The translations under genes were made by a program, and so were the position numbers. Below are positions 17,201 through 25,239 of a stretch of DNA of 27,277 bases, in pieces. The notes beneath the pieces are model-generated. The model ran no database searches. It was not told where the DNA came from and saw nothing but the letters and a program-made list of their open reading frames with translations. Position 1 is the first letter of the stretch, and the number at the start of each line of letters is the position of its first letter. The stretch is from Candidatus Enterococcus ferrettii (GTDB taxonomy: Bacteria > Bacillota > Bacilli > Lactobacillales > Enterococcaceae). The stretch is taken from contig NZ_JAFREL010000073.1 of the NCBI RefSeq assembly GCF_017377655.1, forward strand, positions 1-27,277, written 5' to 3'.

Positions 17201-20200
17201 AACCATCAGGTACCAGGTCCTCTACTTGAACCTCTTTGACAACCGATTCTGCCGCAGCACTATTTTTTGCCAAAATAGTATAGGTTACCTTATCTCCTAT
17301 TGAAACCTTCTGCTGATTGATACTTTCGAATCCTGTTTTAGCAAAGACATCTTTTTCAACTTCTAGCTTTCCTGGAGGATTAATTACTTCAATTGCAGCA
17401 GAAGCTCCAGCCTTCGTGTAATACTCAATATCCTTAGTTGGATCAGAACCTGAAACTTCAGCTTGATTCACTAGATGTTTTTTTCCAATAACCTCCACAT
17501 TTGCTACTGCATTATACGTTAATTCAAAGGTCATTCCTAAAGTCATAGGACTCAATAAGTACTGAGCTAAATCTAAACTTAAGTGGTCTTTCTTCTCGCC
17601 TTTATTCCAAATATAGTCGTCTTTAATTATTTGATCGGATAAAATACGATCAGCTGCATCCTTTACGACTAAACGTGTAGTTGTAGGTTCAGCAGTAACG
17701 CCTTCAGGTAGTTGGTCCGTTAGAAGACCATGATACATGGCACCTGATCCTGGATTTAATTGACCCTTAATAGTATAGGTAAACGGCGTATCTGGAAAGA
17801 CTTTGTCTGCACTAACATTTTTTTCTAACGTAATGTCTGGTTTAACTTTGACAGTCACTTGATTTGTTTCGTGTATCTCTTTTTTATCATCCCATACCCA
17901 GCCCAAGTTAGTTTCAGCTTTACGACCTTGGGTTTCAACATTCGCAACATTCTTCAAGACACCAATTGCTGTCTCGCCAACCTGTACATCTATTTCAATC
18001 TCCAGTTTTCTTGCTTCTATATTTTCCTTAGAGATATAAAGTACTTGATCAGGTTTGACGGTTAATAACCCCGTCTCGTCTAACTCATAATCCCAGCTTT
18101 CAACCTCTCTTCCATTTAAACGAATCCTCAAATTCTTCTTCTCGCTGATAATCAAACCATTTGGCAATTGATCCGTAAAACTAGTTACTTTAATTTGACC
18201 AGTTTCTTCTATTTTTTGAGTATCTGCAGGTTCGGCTGTCAGAATAATTTTGTATCTGAGCCACTCTCCAACGTTGACCTCTTTTCCATTTGCTTCAACA
18301 GCTTTATCATCCAGCATTTGATAAACTTCCTTTTTCGGCGTTGCCAATACAGCGTTTCTAGCATAAGCCTTTACCGTTTTAACACCAGGTTGTATGTTTG
18401 AACCTATTCCGTTACTGTCTTTACTTTGTGCAGCAACAGAAAGGTCATAGCTAGCATTCGGATTTCCTGCTCCCGGCGTAGGCTCCAATAGTTCCCATTG
18501 TGCTTCCATACAAAATTTATAGCCTTTTTGTAAAGGTTCTTTCAATTTATACTCATAATTCATCGTATAACCTGAACGTTCATCGTTGACATCCACTATT
18601 TTCCAGATATCGCTACCGGGAATACTTACTTCCTCAATTTTTTCTCCTTTGTCATCCAACATATATAAAACAACATCACCAATGAGTTTCATATTAAAAG
18701 CAGTTGCTTCGCCTAGTCCATGAAAGAAATGGACACTTACAGAATCATTTCCTGCGGCATATCCTATTGTTTGGGTAGATTTCACCAAATCTCCGAAGTT
18801 ATTGACTTGTTTTGATATTTTTAGATCGTTGGTTATATCTGGATATTTTTCTTTAAGAATAACTGTGTATGGTTGCGCACTATATCCTGATGTGACACAA
18901 AAGTTTCCGGCGCCTTTGATGGACGAATCTTTGTAGTCATATTCCTGCGAATTATAGTAAAGCTTTGACTCATCTATTATTATTTTGAAGTTTTTATCTG
19001 GTAATCCTATTGGAATATTCTCATTCTCTGGATCATAAGTATACTGAGTAAGAAGTTCATTTGTCTCGGGGTCAACAATCGAAAACTTTACTTTGTCATC
19101 GTCTACACGTTGGCCATTAATTCTTTGAAATGAAACAAGGAGTGGTCGCGGCGCTACTGCTTTAGTAGTTACTGTCTCATTAAACAACTCAGTCTTCTTA
19201 TTTATTGTTACATTTACTGCTTGCTTAAAATAATTAAGACCATCCTCTTGGTTAAAATAGTTATCAAAATTGACTGATGTACTATAGTCTAAGAAATTAA
19301 CAACAAACTCCAACGTATAAATACCGGCAGTTGGTTTTTTTATTCCGTAAGAATTCATGGAGCCAAAAGAAACCGTTGTTTGGATGTTATTAGGATCAAT
19401 CAACGTAGCACTTTTATTCAAACCTCCCCAAGGATCTGATTGCTCAGGAACCTCGAAAACAATGGTTTCATCACTGTCTTCTGCGACAGCCAATCTGACT
19501 ATGTATTTAATTCCTTTTCCTTGATAATACTGTTGATAGTCCGTAATTTCTGTATCAGTTCCCCAAGTATTCTCTTTTAAATCCCATACACTTGTCGTAA
19601 CACTAACATTGTAATTCTCACTGGTAAAAGGAATATTCTCTTCATACTTCACAGCAGGTGTCCCCTCTGAGTCATTCGTTGGTTCGATATCATCGGGGGC
19701 TACTGAGTCCAACTCTTTCATTGGTGTTTTAACCATTTCTTCAGCAACCGACACGGTTACTGGTAGGGAAACATTCCGTGAAGAATTTACCTGGATTGTG
19801 TAAGTTCCCGTTTGAGGAGCAGTCACTGCCAGCCAAACAAGATTGTTCACGGCTTCTTTGATTACTGGTTCCATTACAGCAGCTTGAAAATTTTCGCTGC
19901 TATTGTTAGTTGGATTTGCATTAGTCCAACTAACTATCACATTGGCTGCTTCTTGACTATAAGCAACATTTGCATTGGTAATCTTATTCGCTTCTGTCGT
20001 TTGATTCTGTTCTAAGGACAAGCCTTCTAATGATATTTGAACATTTGTATCTTCACTGTCTGTAGAGCGAAGACCTATTAACTTTGTTTCATTTGCTTTC
20101 ATTTCCAGCTGACTAATCTCTGCTTCTGACTCATCGACAAACATTAATCTGATATCGACTGTCTTAGCTTCTGCAATCGTTCCAATTACAGCAGGAACGA

Positions 20201-20279
20201 GCATTTGTACTAAAAGAGTTGACAACATCACTATTCTGAAAATTTTTTCTATTGATAGCACTGGATTCTTCTTATGCAT
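14202..20279 (-). CDS. Giant LPXTG-anchored DUF11/isopeptide-repeat surface protein
   Basis: The protein has 2025 residues. Residues 1-38 are a signal peptide ending AEA before KTVD. The C-terminus has LPSTG (1990-1994), a hydrophobic segment and a basic tail, a sortase A anchor. About residues 40-630 form a non-repeated head. From about 641 come nine modules of roughly 140-150 residues (near 641, 810, 968, 1115, 1263, 1403, 1551, 1693, 1831) of the DUF11 type. Most show EK(N/S/D/T)V at the start, a (V/T)(T/E)D.LP.GL strand and (I/L/V).N.A at the end. Paired Lys and Asn with a central acidic residue suggest one internal Lys-Asn isopeptide bond per module. It is the last gene of a likely minus-strand operon (gap of 26 bases from the gene before), beside a divergent Mga-like regulator. 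The role is probably adhesion or cell-surface structure; no ligand can be assigned. Confidence 0.94.
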   Translation of the reverse strand: MHKKNPVLSIEKIFRIVMLSTLLVQMLVPAVIGTIAEAKTVDIRLMFVDESEAEISQLEMKANETKLIGLRSTDSEDTNVQISLEGLSLEQNQTTEANKITNANVAYSQEAANVIVSWTNANPTNNSSENFQAAVMEPVIKEAVNNLVWLAVTAPQTGTYTIQVNSSRNVSLPVTVSVAEEMVKTPMKELDSVAPDDIEPTNDSEGTPAVKYEENIPFTSENYNVSVTTSVWDLKENTWGTDTEITDYQQYYQGKGIKYIVRLAVAEDSDETIVFEVPEQSDPWGGLNKSATLIDPNNIQTTVSFGSMNSYGIKKPTAGIYTLEFVVNFLDYSTSVNFDNYFNQEDGLNYFKQAVNVTINKKTELFNETVTTKAVAPRPLLVSFQRINGQRVDDDKVKFSIVDPETNELLTQYTYDPENENIPIGLPDKNFKIIIDESKLYYNSQEYDYKDSSIKGAGNFCVTSGYSAQPYTVILKEKYPDITNDLKISKQVNNFGDLVKSTQTIGYAAGNDSVSVHFFHGLGEATAFNMKLIGDVVLYMLDDKGEKIEEVSIPGSDIWKIVDVNDERSGYTMNYEYKLKEPLQKGYKFCMEAQWELLEPTPGAGNPNASYDLSVAAQSKDSNGIGSNIQPGVKTVKAYARNAVLATPKKEVYQMLDDKAVEANGKEVNVGEWLRYKIILTAEPADTQKIEETGQIKVTSFTDQLPNGLIISEKKNLRIRLNGREVESWDYELDETGLLTVKPDQVLYISKENIEARKLEIEIDVQVGETAIGVLKNVANVETQGRKAETNLGWVWDDKKEIHETNQVTVKVKPDITLEKNVSADKVFPDTPFTYTIKGQLNPGSGAMYHGLLTDQLPEGVTAEPTTTRLVVKDAADRILSDQIIKDDYIWNKGEKKDHLSLDLAQYLLSPMTLGMTFELTYNAVANVEVIGKKHLVNQAEVSGSDPTKDIEYYTKAGASAAIEVINPPGKLEVEKDVFAKTGFESINQQKVSIGDKVTYTILAKNSAAAESVVKEVQVEDLVPDGLKIDEASFTVNDVPVTAAHNLTFSTDSNSFKLDLGDIPGKTEVLISFDVTVTKAANGTLINAAKAEGKINKTPDGPDEPSGGSSTTTNSIAPNLTIEKSVGEEGQKEYTATNGATVPYIVVVRNDNGAKVIKGQVTDTLPDGLAYTSEGPTIYPVDSNATLVVDPNNHTFTYEGFTLEAGGDIRIVYNVMVDSHELSTIAKPQKLVNEATVTGKYKDGEKELEAGRGKDTATVLPVEAPGVLKLTKKADVQMVKSDQEVTYTLVVGNIDEKHPDRSTSVTNVEVTDILDKDLTFVEFLPLPEEVTAEYDTATRTIKIKAGTLKQNESKEIAFKVRVNSDSAKVIPNVAEATGENPPEFGSETPPWDKTPPVFLKKLPDPAIKKSVFDQTGKSLDDKTVTKDMIITYKLVVTNGVKEQTGDLFEGTVTDTLPDGLEYVKGSTKINGKQAADAGIWIGNAFSYTMDTDDQGAVAGGTKVEITYEVKVRYATKEAELIELINEAHVRGLDAEKTPYDKKGSTTVTVARGPGKLAIEKNVLDAAGNDYEKQLVAHEDFLFYEIVVTNTETAPSEVQNVTIWDEIPIGLTYQKNSLMIDSAAYDDSCIEGQKLFLNVGLLKTGESKTIKFKVQVTNQAAGTIENIAYANGQVRNVTNPTELTELPEIKDQAIVMKSPEITFEKTVAKPDDRLIKQGEEVTYRLTVSNKKLAGDLLNGTVTDKLPAGLSYVAGTTKIDGKTVDDSIWEDSALTYKLPSPFEGGDTTVIEFRVTTTQAGIIENRAVVEGFTPTDEPYPPIEGKISIKVVTPPEPKLEKSVKKIEDSTFTTVSDKLTSKPQEKLVYRLLVTNGNEGTGTATNMRVTDQLPAELTYVPNSTSLNGKQLSDSIHWHENVFNYTRAELSGGETWEILFTVILTDTSKEKSILNVASFKGEGPAGTSHGGSSQVSVKSEDSKVSGNPLTPPSNKKLPSTGEKKTIYVYLGLMLVSALVMYYLYRRKSLTRK

Positions 20280-20305
20280 CTCTATTTGCGCTCCTTTTCT
20301 GATAC

Positions 20306-20491
20306 TTACTCTACAATAATGACTGCCTCATTTGATTTCGTCTCGATTGTTTTTTCAACTATATAACGATTAGCTGTTTCTTCTTCTGGTTTGTCGTCTC
20401 TAAGCGATTTATTGCAAAAAGTTAGAAACAGCAGAACTGTTGCAAGTAAAATTACTATGCTTAACGATTTTATTCGTTTACTTTTTTTCAC
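20306..20491 (-). CDS. Small membrane-anchored protein, 61 residues
   Basis: The start is GTG at 20491, supported by an AAAGGAG site eight bases upstream. The product has a basic start, one hydrophobic segment (about residues 10-26) and a short charged extracellular tail rich in Glu and Lys. LTFC near the end of the hydrophobic segment resembles a lipobox, but Phe before the Cys is not accepted by signal peptidase II rules, so I do not call it a lipoprotein. It lies between a 137-residue membrane protein and the DUF11 surface protein on the same strand, 26 bases before the latter. A role in the secretion, assembly or regulation of that protein is possible but unsupported. Confidence 0.6.
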   Translation of the reverse strand: MKKSKRIKSLSIVILLATVLLFLTFCNKSLRDDKPEEETANRYIVEKTIETKSNEAVIIVE

Positions 20492-20670
20492 TAATAGGAC
20501 TCCTTTATCAATTTCTTTATGTTTTTATGTTTTTTGCTTTTGTCCCTCCCCCTTTCTTACCACCTCTTCACTAGCAATAAAGAAGAGTACGAAATTACGA
20601 TCGATGAAACTACGAGAAAGAACGGTGCATTCCGATTGGTGTTCATTTTAAGTAGTTTTTTAAGATTCCC

Positions 20671-21084
20671 TTACTTAAAATACTTTAATCCATAGTCCAG
20701 ATAATTAGGATGATGTTTCTTATTCATTGCAAGAATATATTCTCCCTTTAAAGGACTTCCTTTTTCAGATTTCACTAAAATCGCACTGTCTCTTTGTGAC
20801 TTAGGAGAAACTACTGTGTATATTTGTTGTTTAAAAGACAGACTTTCATATTTAGAAGTTCTATTGCTACCCTTTGCAACCACTCGGTAAGGAGCCTCCT
20901 CCGATTCCTCTTCTGATTTGAGAATAATGCTATCCTTAGTGATGGTTACTTGATATTCCTTCTGATAAACATCACTTGCTAACCATTCCCCTTGCAATTG
21001 GCTCGTCTTCAGCAAGGTAAATCCCCAAAAAAGCAGACAAGTTACAAAAATAAAACTCATTATTCCTTTTTTTCTAACTCTCAT
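20671..21084 (-). CDS. Membrane-anchored extracytoplasmic protein, 137 residues, unknown function
   Basis: A basic N-terminus and one transmembrane segment (about residues 8-26) are followed by about 110 residues outside the cell, rich in beta-strand-like stretches (GEWLASDVYQKEYQVTI, SLSFKQQIYTVVS). The ribosome site is AGGA, nine bases before ATG 21084. The GEW...Y.VTI beginning is reminiscent of small lipocalin-like secreted domains, but I do not recognise a family. It is the first gene of a likely operon ending in the 2025-residue LPXTG protein, divergent from an Mga-like regulator across a 99-bp gap. Confidence 0.75.
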   Translation of the reverse strand: MRVRKKGIMSFIFVTCLLFWGFTLLKTSQLQGEWLASDVYQKEYQVTITKDSIILKSEEESEEAPYRVVAKGSNRTSKYESLSFKQQIYTVVSPKSQRDSAILVKSEKGSPLKGEYILAMNKKHHPNYLDYGLKYFK

Positions 21085-21145
21085 AAATTATTCCTGCTTT
21101 CTATCGCGATGAGTCGTTTTGATAAAAAAATTTTTATTTCTCTCG

Positions 21146-21151
21146 TATAAT
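21146..21151 (+). promoter_or_regulatory. Candidate -10 of the first Mga-like regulator gene
   Basis: TATAAT lies 38 bases before the start codon, with only an A-rich, poor -35 region upstream. A strong ribosome site, AAAGGAGG, follows. A weak -35 is common where an activator is needed. Confidence 0.4.
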
Positions 21152-21183
21152 TGATTTAAACCTTTTTAAAGGAGGATCCTTCT

Positions 21184-22668
21184 ATGAAACAAACACTGCC
21201 TCATTTTTCTTTTATATCCAGCGACGAACAGTTAACGATTGAATTGTCCACTTTTTTATCAGAAAAAAATCGCTATGTTCCAATTGCTGAATTGACTGAT
21301 TCTTTTTTGGTTTCACCAGTAAAGATCAGAGAAATTTTAAAAGTTTTAGAAGATGATCTTGGGTCTTTTCAAAATGATGCATTCTTTTTGGATGTTTCCA
21401 AAAAGAAAGGCGCCTTTTTATCCATCGATGATGACCACAACTTGAAAGAATTTATTTCTTTTATTATTTTACGCAGCCCATTAATCCAATTATTTACCGC
21501 AATCAGCTTCCAAAAATTTGTTTCTGTTACTAACTATGCTCAGGAAAATTTTTTAAGCGAATCCACTGTCCGTCGTTCCTTAAAACGAATACGTAGTATT
21601 ATCACGCCTTACGAAATAACAATTACCAAAAATAGTTATTTGCTGTCAGGTTCTGAGACACAAATTCGGTATTTTTTGTTTCTCTTTTTTTGGCGTATTT
21701 ATCGTGGTATTACTTGGCCTTTTCCCTCCGTTGATATAGACCAAATCATTACTTCGACAAACAATATTCTGCAAAAAAAGATGATTCAGTTTGATACACC
21801 TATTGAAAAAAAACGTTTCATGTTTTTTCTTGCTGTCTGTCGTTTGCGAATCAGCAACAAAAACCATATTAAAGAAACTGACTTACAGGTTAGTCCCATG
21901 ACAGAAATAGAGAAATTATTTATAGAAAATTTTCCTACAAGAAACATCAAGCTAGGACTCTCCTTAGCGGAGAAAAGATTCTTTTTCCAATTTTGTAAGG
22001 GTCTCGGCTGGCTATCTAATTTGACGGAACAGTTTGAATTGGAAAAACTACAGCAAACTTCTGAATATCAAGCAACAGAAGATTTTTTCAACAGGTTTCA
22101 AAAGCAATTTTTTTTAATTCCTACTGAAAAGAAATTAGCTGCAAACCTATTTATCTTCCGTGTTCATACAGTTGCTCGTTTATTTAAGAATTTCCACACG
22201 GATATGAATGGTTTTTTTTATAACCACTACTTGATTAACTATTATCCTGAACTAACTGGTAAATTAAGTTACTTAATCGCCGATTTGATTTCAAAAGATC
22301 AACCCCTCTTTAAGCAAGAACAATTTCTGTTGATTCATTATTTAATGTTAGTTGCCTCCGTAGATGAAATCTGTCGTTATGAGAAAACCATCTATTTAGT
22401 TTATGACTCTACCCTGGTGCCTTTGCTGCAAGAAGAACAAATTAATCGTATCTATAGCTACTTTAAAGATTTTTTCCATCTGGATATTTCTCTACCAGCC
22501 GCCGTTAATGCTCCTGATAAAATCAATTTCGTGCTGACTTCAATACCTTTACCAGAATATAGTGCTCAATATCCTAACGCTAAAATACTGACAATTAGTC
22601 GAAATTTGAAAGTAAGTGATTTAATGAAACTTGAGAGCAATATTTCTGAGTTCATTCAACCAAAGTAG
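21184..22668 (+). CDS. Mga-like transcriptional regulator
   Basis: This 494-residue protein belongs to the Mga/AtxA-like family. An N-terminal winged helix (about 10-65) is followed by the Mga helix-turn-helix (about 100-160), with FLSESTVRRSLKRIRSI as its recognition region and the family's GSETQIRYFLFLFFW segment after it. A helical PRD-like middle and a C-terminal EIIB-like fold (INFVLTSIPLPE) complete the layout. Such regulators activate surface-protein genes in streptococci and enterococci and may sense sugar transport by PRD phosphorylation. The start follows AAAGGAGG. The divergent neighbour is the operon encoding the 2025-residue surface protein, its most likely target. Confidence 0.88.
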   Translation: MKQTLPHFSFISSDEQLTIELSTFLSEKNRYVPIAELTDSFLVSPVKIREILKVLEDDLGSFQNDAFFLDVSKKKGAFLSIDDDHNLKEFISFIILRSPLIQLFTAISFQKFVSVTNYAQENFLSESTVRRSLKRIRSIITPYEITITKNSYLLSGSETQIRYFLFLFFWRIYRGITWPFPSVDIDQIITSTNNILQKKMIQFDTPIEKKRFMFFLAVCRLRISNKNHIKETDLQVSPMTEIEKLFIENFPTRNIKLGLSLAEKRFFFQFCKGLGWLSNLTEQFELEKLQQTSEYQATEDFFNRFQKQFFLIPTEKKLAANLFIFRVHTVARLFKNFHTDMNGFFYNHYLINYYPELTGKLSYLIADLISKDQPLFKQEQFLLIHYLMLVASVDEICRYEKTIYLVYDSTLVPLLQEEQINRIYSYFKDFFHLDISLPAAVNAPDKINFVLTSIPLPEYSAQYPNAKILTISRNLKVSDLMKLESNISEFIQPK

Positions 22669-22710
22669 CCTTTACCTCATCAAATTCATCCTATATAAAT
22701 TACTTTTAAG

Positions 22711-22738
22711 CCTGTTAAGAATATTTAACAGGTTTTTT
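22711..22738 (+). terminator. Intrinsic terminator after the first Mga-like gene
   Basis: CCTGTTAA (22711-22718) pairs perfectly with TTAACAGG (22725-22732) around a 6-nt loop and is followed by six T residues. It serves the plus strand only; the opposite side has no T-run. Confidence 0.85.
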
Positions 22739-22820
22739 GGTACTTTTTTATGCATTGATCCATTCAAACTCTGCTAAAGAATATTTCATACTTTTTGTTC
22801 TATAGTTTGGTTAATCTTCA

Positions 22821-24317
22821 TTACCTGTTCGATCCTCCTTTTAATAATACGGTCTGTCTTTTTTTTAGTGCTTGATCAATATTCAGTAAATCCTTTTTCA
22901 AGAACGGGGAACGAATGAGAATGGTTCGTTTTAGTTGTTCTTCAGTAAAGGTTTCTCGGTCAACCGTACTGATAATGACATCTGCATCTTTGGAGTTAGC
23001 TGTAAATAGGAGATGATACTGATTAGAAAAATAAATCTTCAAGTTTTCTTTCGCAGTAGTGTCAAAATTATTATATTGACCTGAAAAATAGAAGACTTTT
23101 ATTGTTGCTATAGCTTTTTCTAGTGGATACAAAGATAAACAGATGCGTAAAAATTTTACTTTGAAATCTGCTATTTGTAATTTCGGATATTGATTACTCA
23201 ATTCTCCAAAAAAATTTTCAAAGCGCATACTATAACAAGGATAGCGTTCTTTTAATTGGAAAATATTATTGTAATTTAATGTTGGAAAAACTTTTTGATC
23301 CACCCTCATAAAAATATCCGCGACATAGATTCGCAGTAATTGATTTTTCAGATGAATTCGTTCATTTTGAGTTAGGTGAGTAAAATTCTTTTGAAATATA
23401 TGTATCCAACTTTGACCAAATAACTGATATTTATTTGACAAGCACATCGCTCCAAATAAATCTTCTCGTACTGGAAAATCAGATAACTGAAAACAATAAC
23501 TTCCTATCAGTAAGAATTGCCAGTTGCTCACAGACCACTGACTAAGACACTCTGGTTTGTCAATAATCTGAATATTCCTAATGATTGATACCTGCTCACT
23601 AGAGAATACTAATTCTTTATTCTTTACTTCAGATAGATTAGTCAGATAAAGCCATAATGCCAATGTTTGCACTTGACTTTCGTTCAACTGCTTATAAAAA
23701 AAATGACCAGTTAAATAATCCACAATCTCTTTTGCTAGTTCGATGTACTCCGACTTTTTCTTCACCCAGTTAATTTCCTTGAATTGAGGATGAATACTGG
23801 TTAAAAAGATGAAAGAAAAAATACGGAAATTTAATTCTGATCCTTTTATCCCGATCTTATTAGAGCAAGTAATGTGAAAGTTATATGTTTTTACTACGTG
23901 ATTTAGTAGTTTAAGCTTTCTCTTTAGCGTTGACTCACTAACACCAAAGGCAACGCAGAAATTATGCGTATTCAGTTTCTTATCAAGGATTAAGCATTTA
24001 ATAATCTCGTACCCAAGATCTAAGGCCAACAGCTGATCATATAATTTATTCAAATTTCCCGAATTTCTTATCAATAAAATCCCTTTATGATTGATTAATA
24101 AGTCTAATTCTTCATAGTTATAATTTTTTTCTACAATGTCTTTAATCTCCTTAACTAAACCAAGAACAGTAGGGGGCGTCCCATAATCAATTTTTTTTGC
24201 CAGTTCTGCTGCTGTTATTGGTTCTGTCAGCTCATCTAATGTTTCAATGATGCGAATTTGTTTCATCGTTTTTTTTTCTAAACAAAACATACCGTAGCCC
24301 CATTCCATTTTTTTCAT
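22821..24317 (-). CDS. Second Mga-like transcriptional regulator
   Basis: This frame of up to 498 residues has the same architecture as the regulator at 21184-22668. An N-terminal winged helix is followed by a Mga helix-turn-helix (VAFGVSESTLKRKLKLL, then GSELNFRIFSFIFL), a PRD-like helical middle and a C-terminal EIIB-like domain (ADVIISTVDRETF). The start is uncertain: the outer ATG at 24317 has no ribosome site, the ATG at 24290 has only a weak GGGG, and the ATG at 24266 (MKQIRI) best matches where the family begins. It converges with the first Mga-like gene and is divergent from the small LPXTG-winged helix-lipoprotein operon, which it probably controls. The two regulators are clearly diverged paralogues, not a recent duplication. 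Confidence 0.86.
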   Translation of the reverse strand: MKKMEWGYGMFCLEKKTMKQIRIIETLDELTEPITAAELAKKIDYGTPPTVLGLVKEIKDIVEKNYNYEELDLLINHKGILLIRNSGNLNKLYDQLLALDLGYEIIKCLILDKKLNTHNFCVAFGVSESTLKRKLKLLNHVVKTYNFHITCSNKIGIKGSELNFRIFSFIFLTSIHPQFKEINWVKKKSEYIELAKEIVDYLTGHFFYKQLNESQVQTLALWLYLTNLSEVKNKELVFSSEQVSIIRNIQIIDKPECLSQWSVSNWQFLLIGSYCFQLSDFPVREDLFGAMCLSNKYQLFGQSWIHIFQKNFTHLTQNERIHLKNQLLRIYVADIFMRVDQKVFPTLNYNNIFQLKERYPCYSMRFENFFGELSNQYPKLQIADFKVKFLRICLSLYPLEKAIATIKVFYFSGQYNNFDTTAKENLKIYFSNQYHLLFTANSKDADVIISTVDRETFTEEQLKRTILIRSPFLKKDLLNIDQALKKRQTVLLKGGSNR

Positions 24318-24343
24318 TTTAGAGCATTTTCGATTAAATAGAC

Positions 24344-24380
24344 GGTCAATAATAGCAAAATATAAAATAGGTTTTTGACC
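24344..24380. promoter_or_regulatory. Inverted repeat GGTCAA-N25-TTGACC around the second Mga-like gene's candidate promoter
   Basis: GGTCAA (24344-24349) and TTGACC (24375-24380) are inverted copies 25 bp apart. Between them, on the minus strand, lies an extended -10-like TGCTATTAT (24357-24349). This could be an operator or chance; I find no matching pair upstream of the first Mga-like gene. Confidence 0.3.
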
Positions 24381-24537
24381 ACTTTTTTCTTATCCCTCAA
24401 AAAATTGATGACATGGCTGTTTAAGCTAATTTATTCAAACGGACACCCTCTTAAAAAATCTGATTTCACCATTTTCCAGGTCATTTCTTTCTTTTTTTGA
24501 ATAAATAATATGATCTTTAAATCAAAAAGAAATGTTT

Positions 24538-24572
24538 TATAATTATTCCAAGTTTAGGAGGGTTTCAGTTTG
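24538..24572 (+). promoter_or_regulatory. Candidate -10, ribosome site and TTG start for the small LPXTG protein gene
   Basis: TATAAT (24538-24543) is followed by AGGAGGG (24556-24562) and, seven bases later, TTG (24570-24572). The TTG frame stops after six codons (TAG at 24588). The frame encoding the signal peptide is one base off, so this perfect ribosome site points to a start that does not reach the gene. Confidence 0.5.
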
Positions 24573-25239
24573 ATTCATATTAAAGGTTAGAATCGAGAAG
24601 AAAAAAATAGTCATTAGTGTCGTCTTGTTATTACTGTTAGCCTTAACAATATTCCTAGAAGTAATCCAAGTAGATGCTCTTTCCGACTGGTGCATCACCG
24701 ATACTAACAACCAATTAAGCATTCGCGTACACCCAAAAAATTATAAAGGGTGGTTAGTCCGAGATACCCCGCCGACAGCCAGCGAAAATTTATCAGTAAC
24801 TGTTGGGCATTTAACCTGTATTGCTCGACATTCAGGATCGTACTCTTTTGCAGAATCAAAAACAAAATGGCTTGCACCTTTTGATGAAATTTTAAAAGCA
24901 GTTAAACATGCGATCAACAATCAATTCATTTTAAACGACTTTGAAGCAACTCCATCATCTACTGAGCCTAGTACTGCAGGATCTAGTACTACATCTTCAA
25001 GTATTGCATTGGGGATGACACACAATAAAATTGACAAAAATGATACGAATAAAGCAGGTGGATTAGGATCAAATAATTCAAGCAATCAAAGAAAGCTACC
25101 CACAACTGGTAGTCAACAGTCTTTTTTGTTCATTGACTTAGATAGTTTATTGTTGATCATTGCAGCTTCTCTCTTACTATTTGCTAACTATAGGAAAGTA
25201 GACTTACGGAGATTGGAGGTGAACTTATGGTTCAAATAA
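24570..25239 (+). CDS. Short LPXTG-anchored secreted protein with abnormal 5' end
   Basis: The frame is open from 24574 and encodes RIEKKKIVISVV, a leucine-rich core and VDA before LSDW: a textbook signal peptide with no ATG, GTG or TTG ahead of it. The strong ribosome site at 24556-24562 fits a TTG at 24570 in another frame, so one inserted base, a sequencing error or a rare start (ATA at 24577) must be invoked. The mature part has about 100 residues with two cysteines and many Trp/His, then a Ser/Thr-rich linker. LPTTG (from 25096), a hydrophobic segment and a basic tail follow, which is a sortase anchor. I do not recognise the domain. It overlaps the next gene by 13 bases, so it is translationally coupled to the winged-helix protein. 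If the frameshift is real this is a pseudogene. Confidence 0.65.

Noticed and set aside
15994..17229. Plus-strand open frames of 130-140 codons (16015-16434, 16825-17229)
   Set aside because: They lie antisense to the DUF11 repeats, recur with the repeat pattern and have no ribosome site.
20391..20651. 86-codon plus-strand frame
   Set aside because: It overlaps the better-supported 61-residue minus-strand gene and its ribosome site, and shows no ribosome site of its own.
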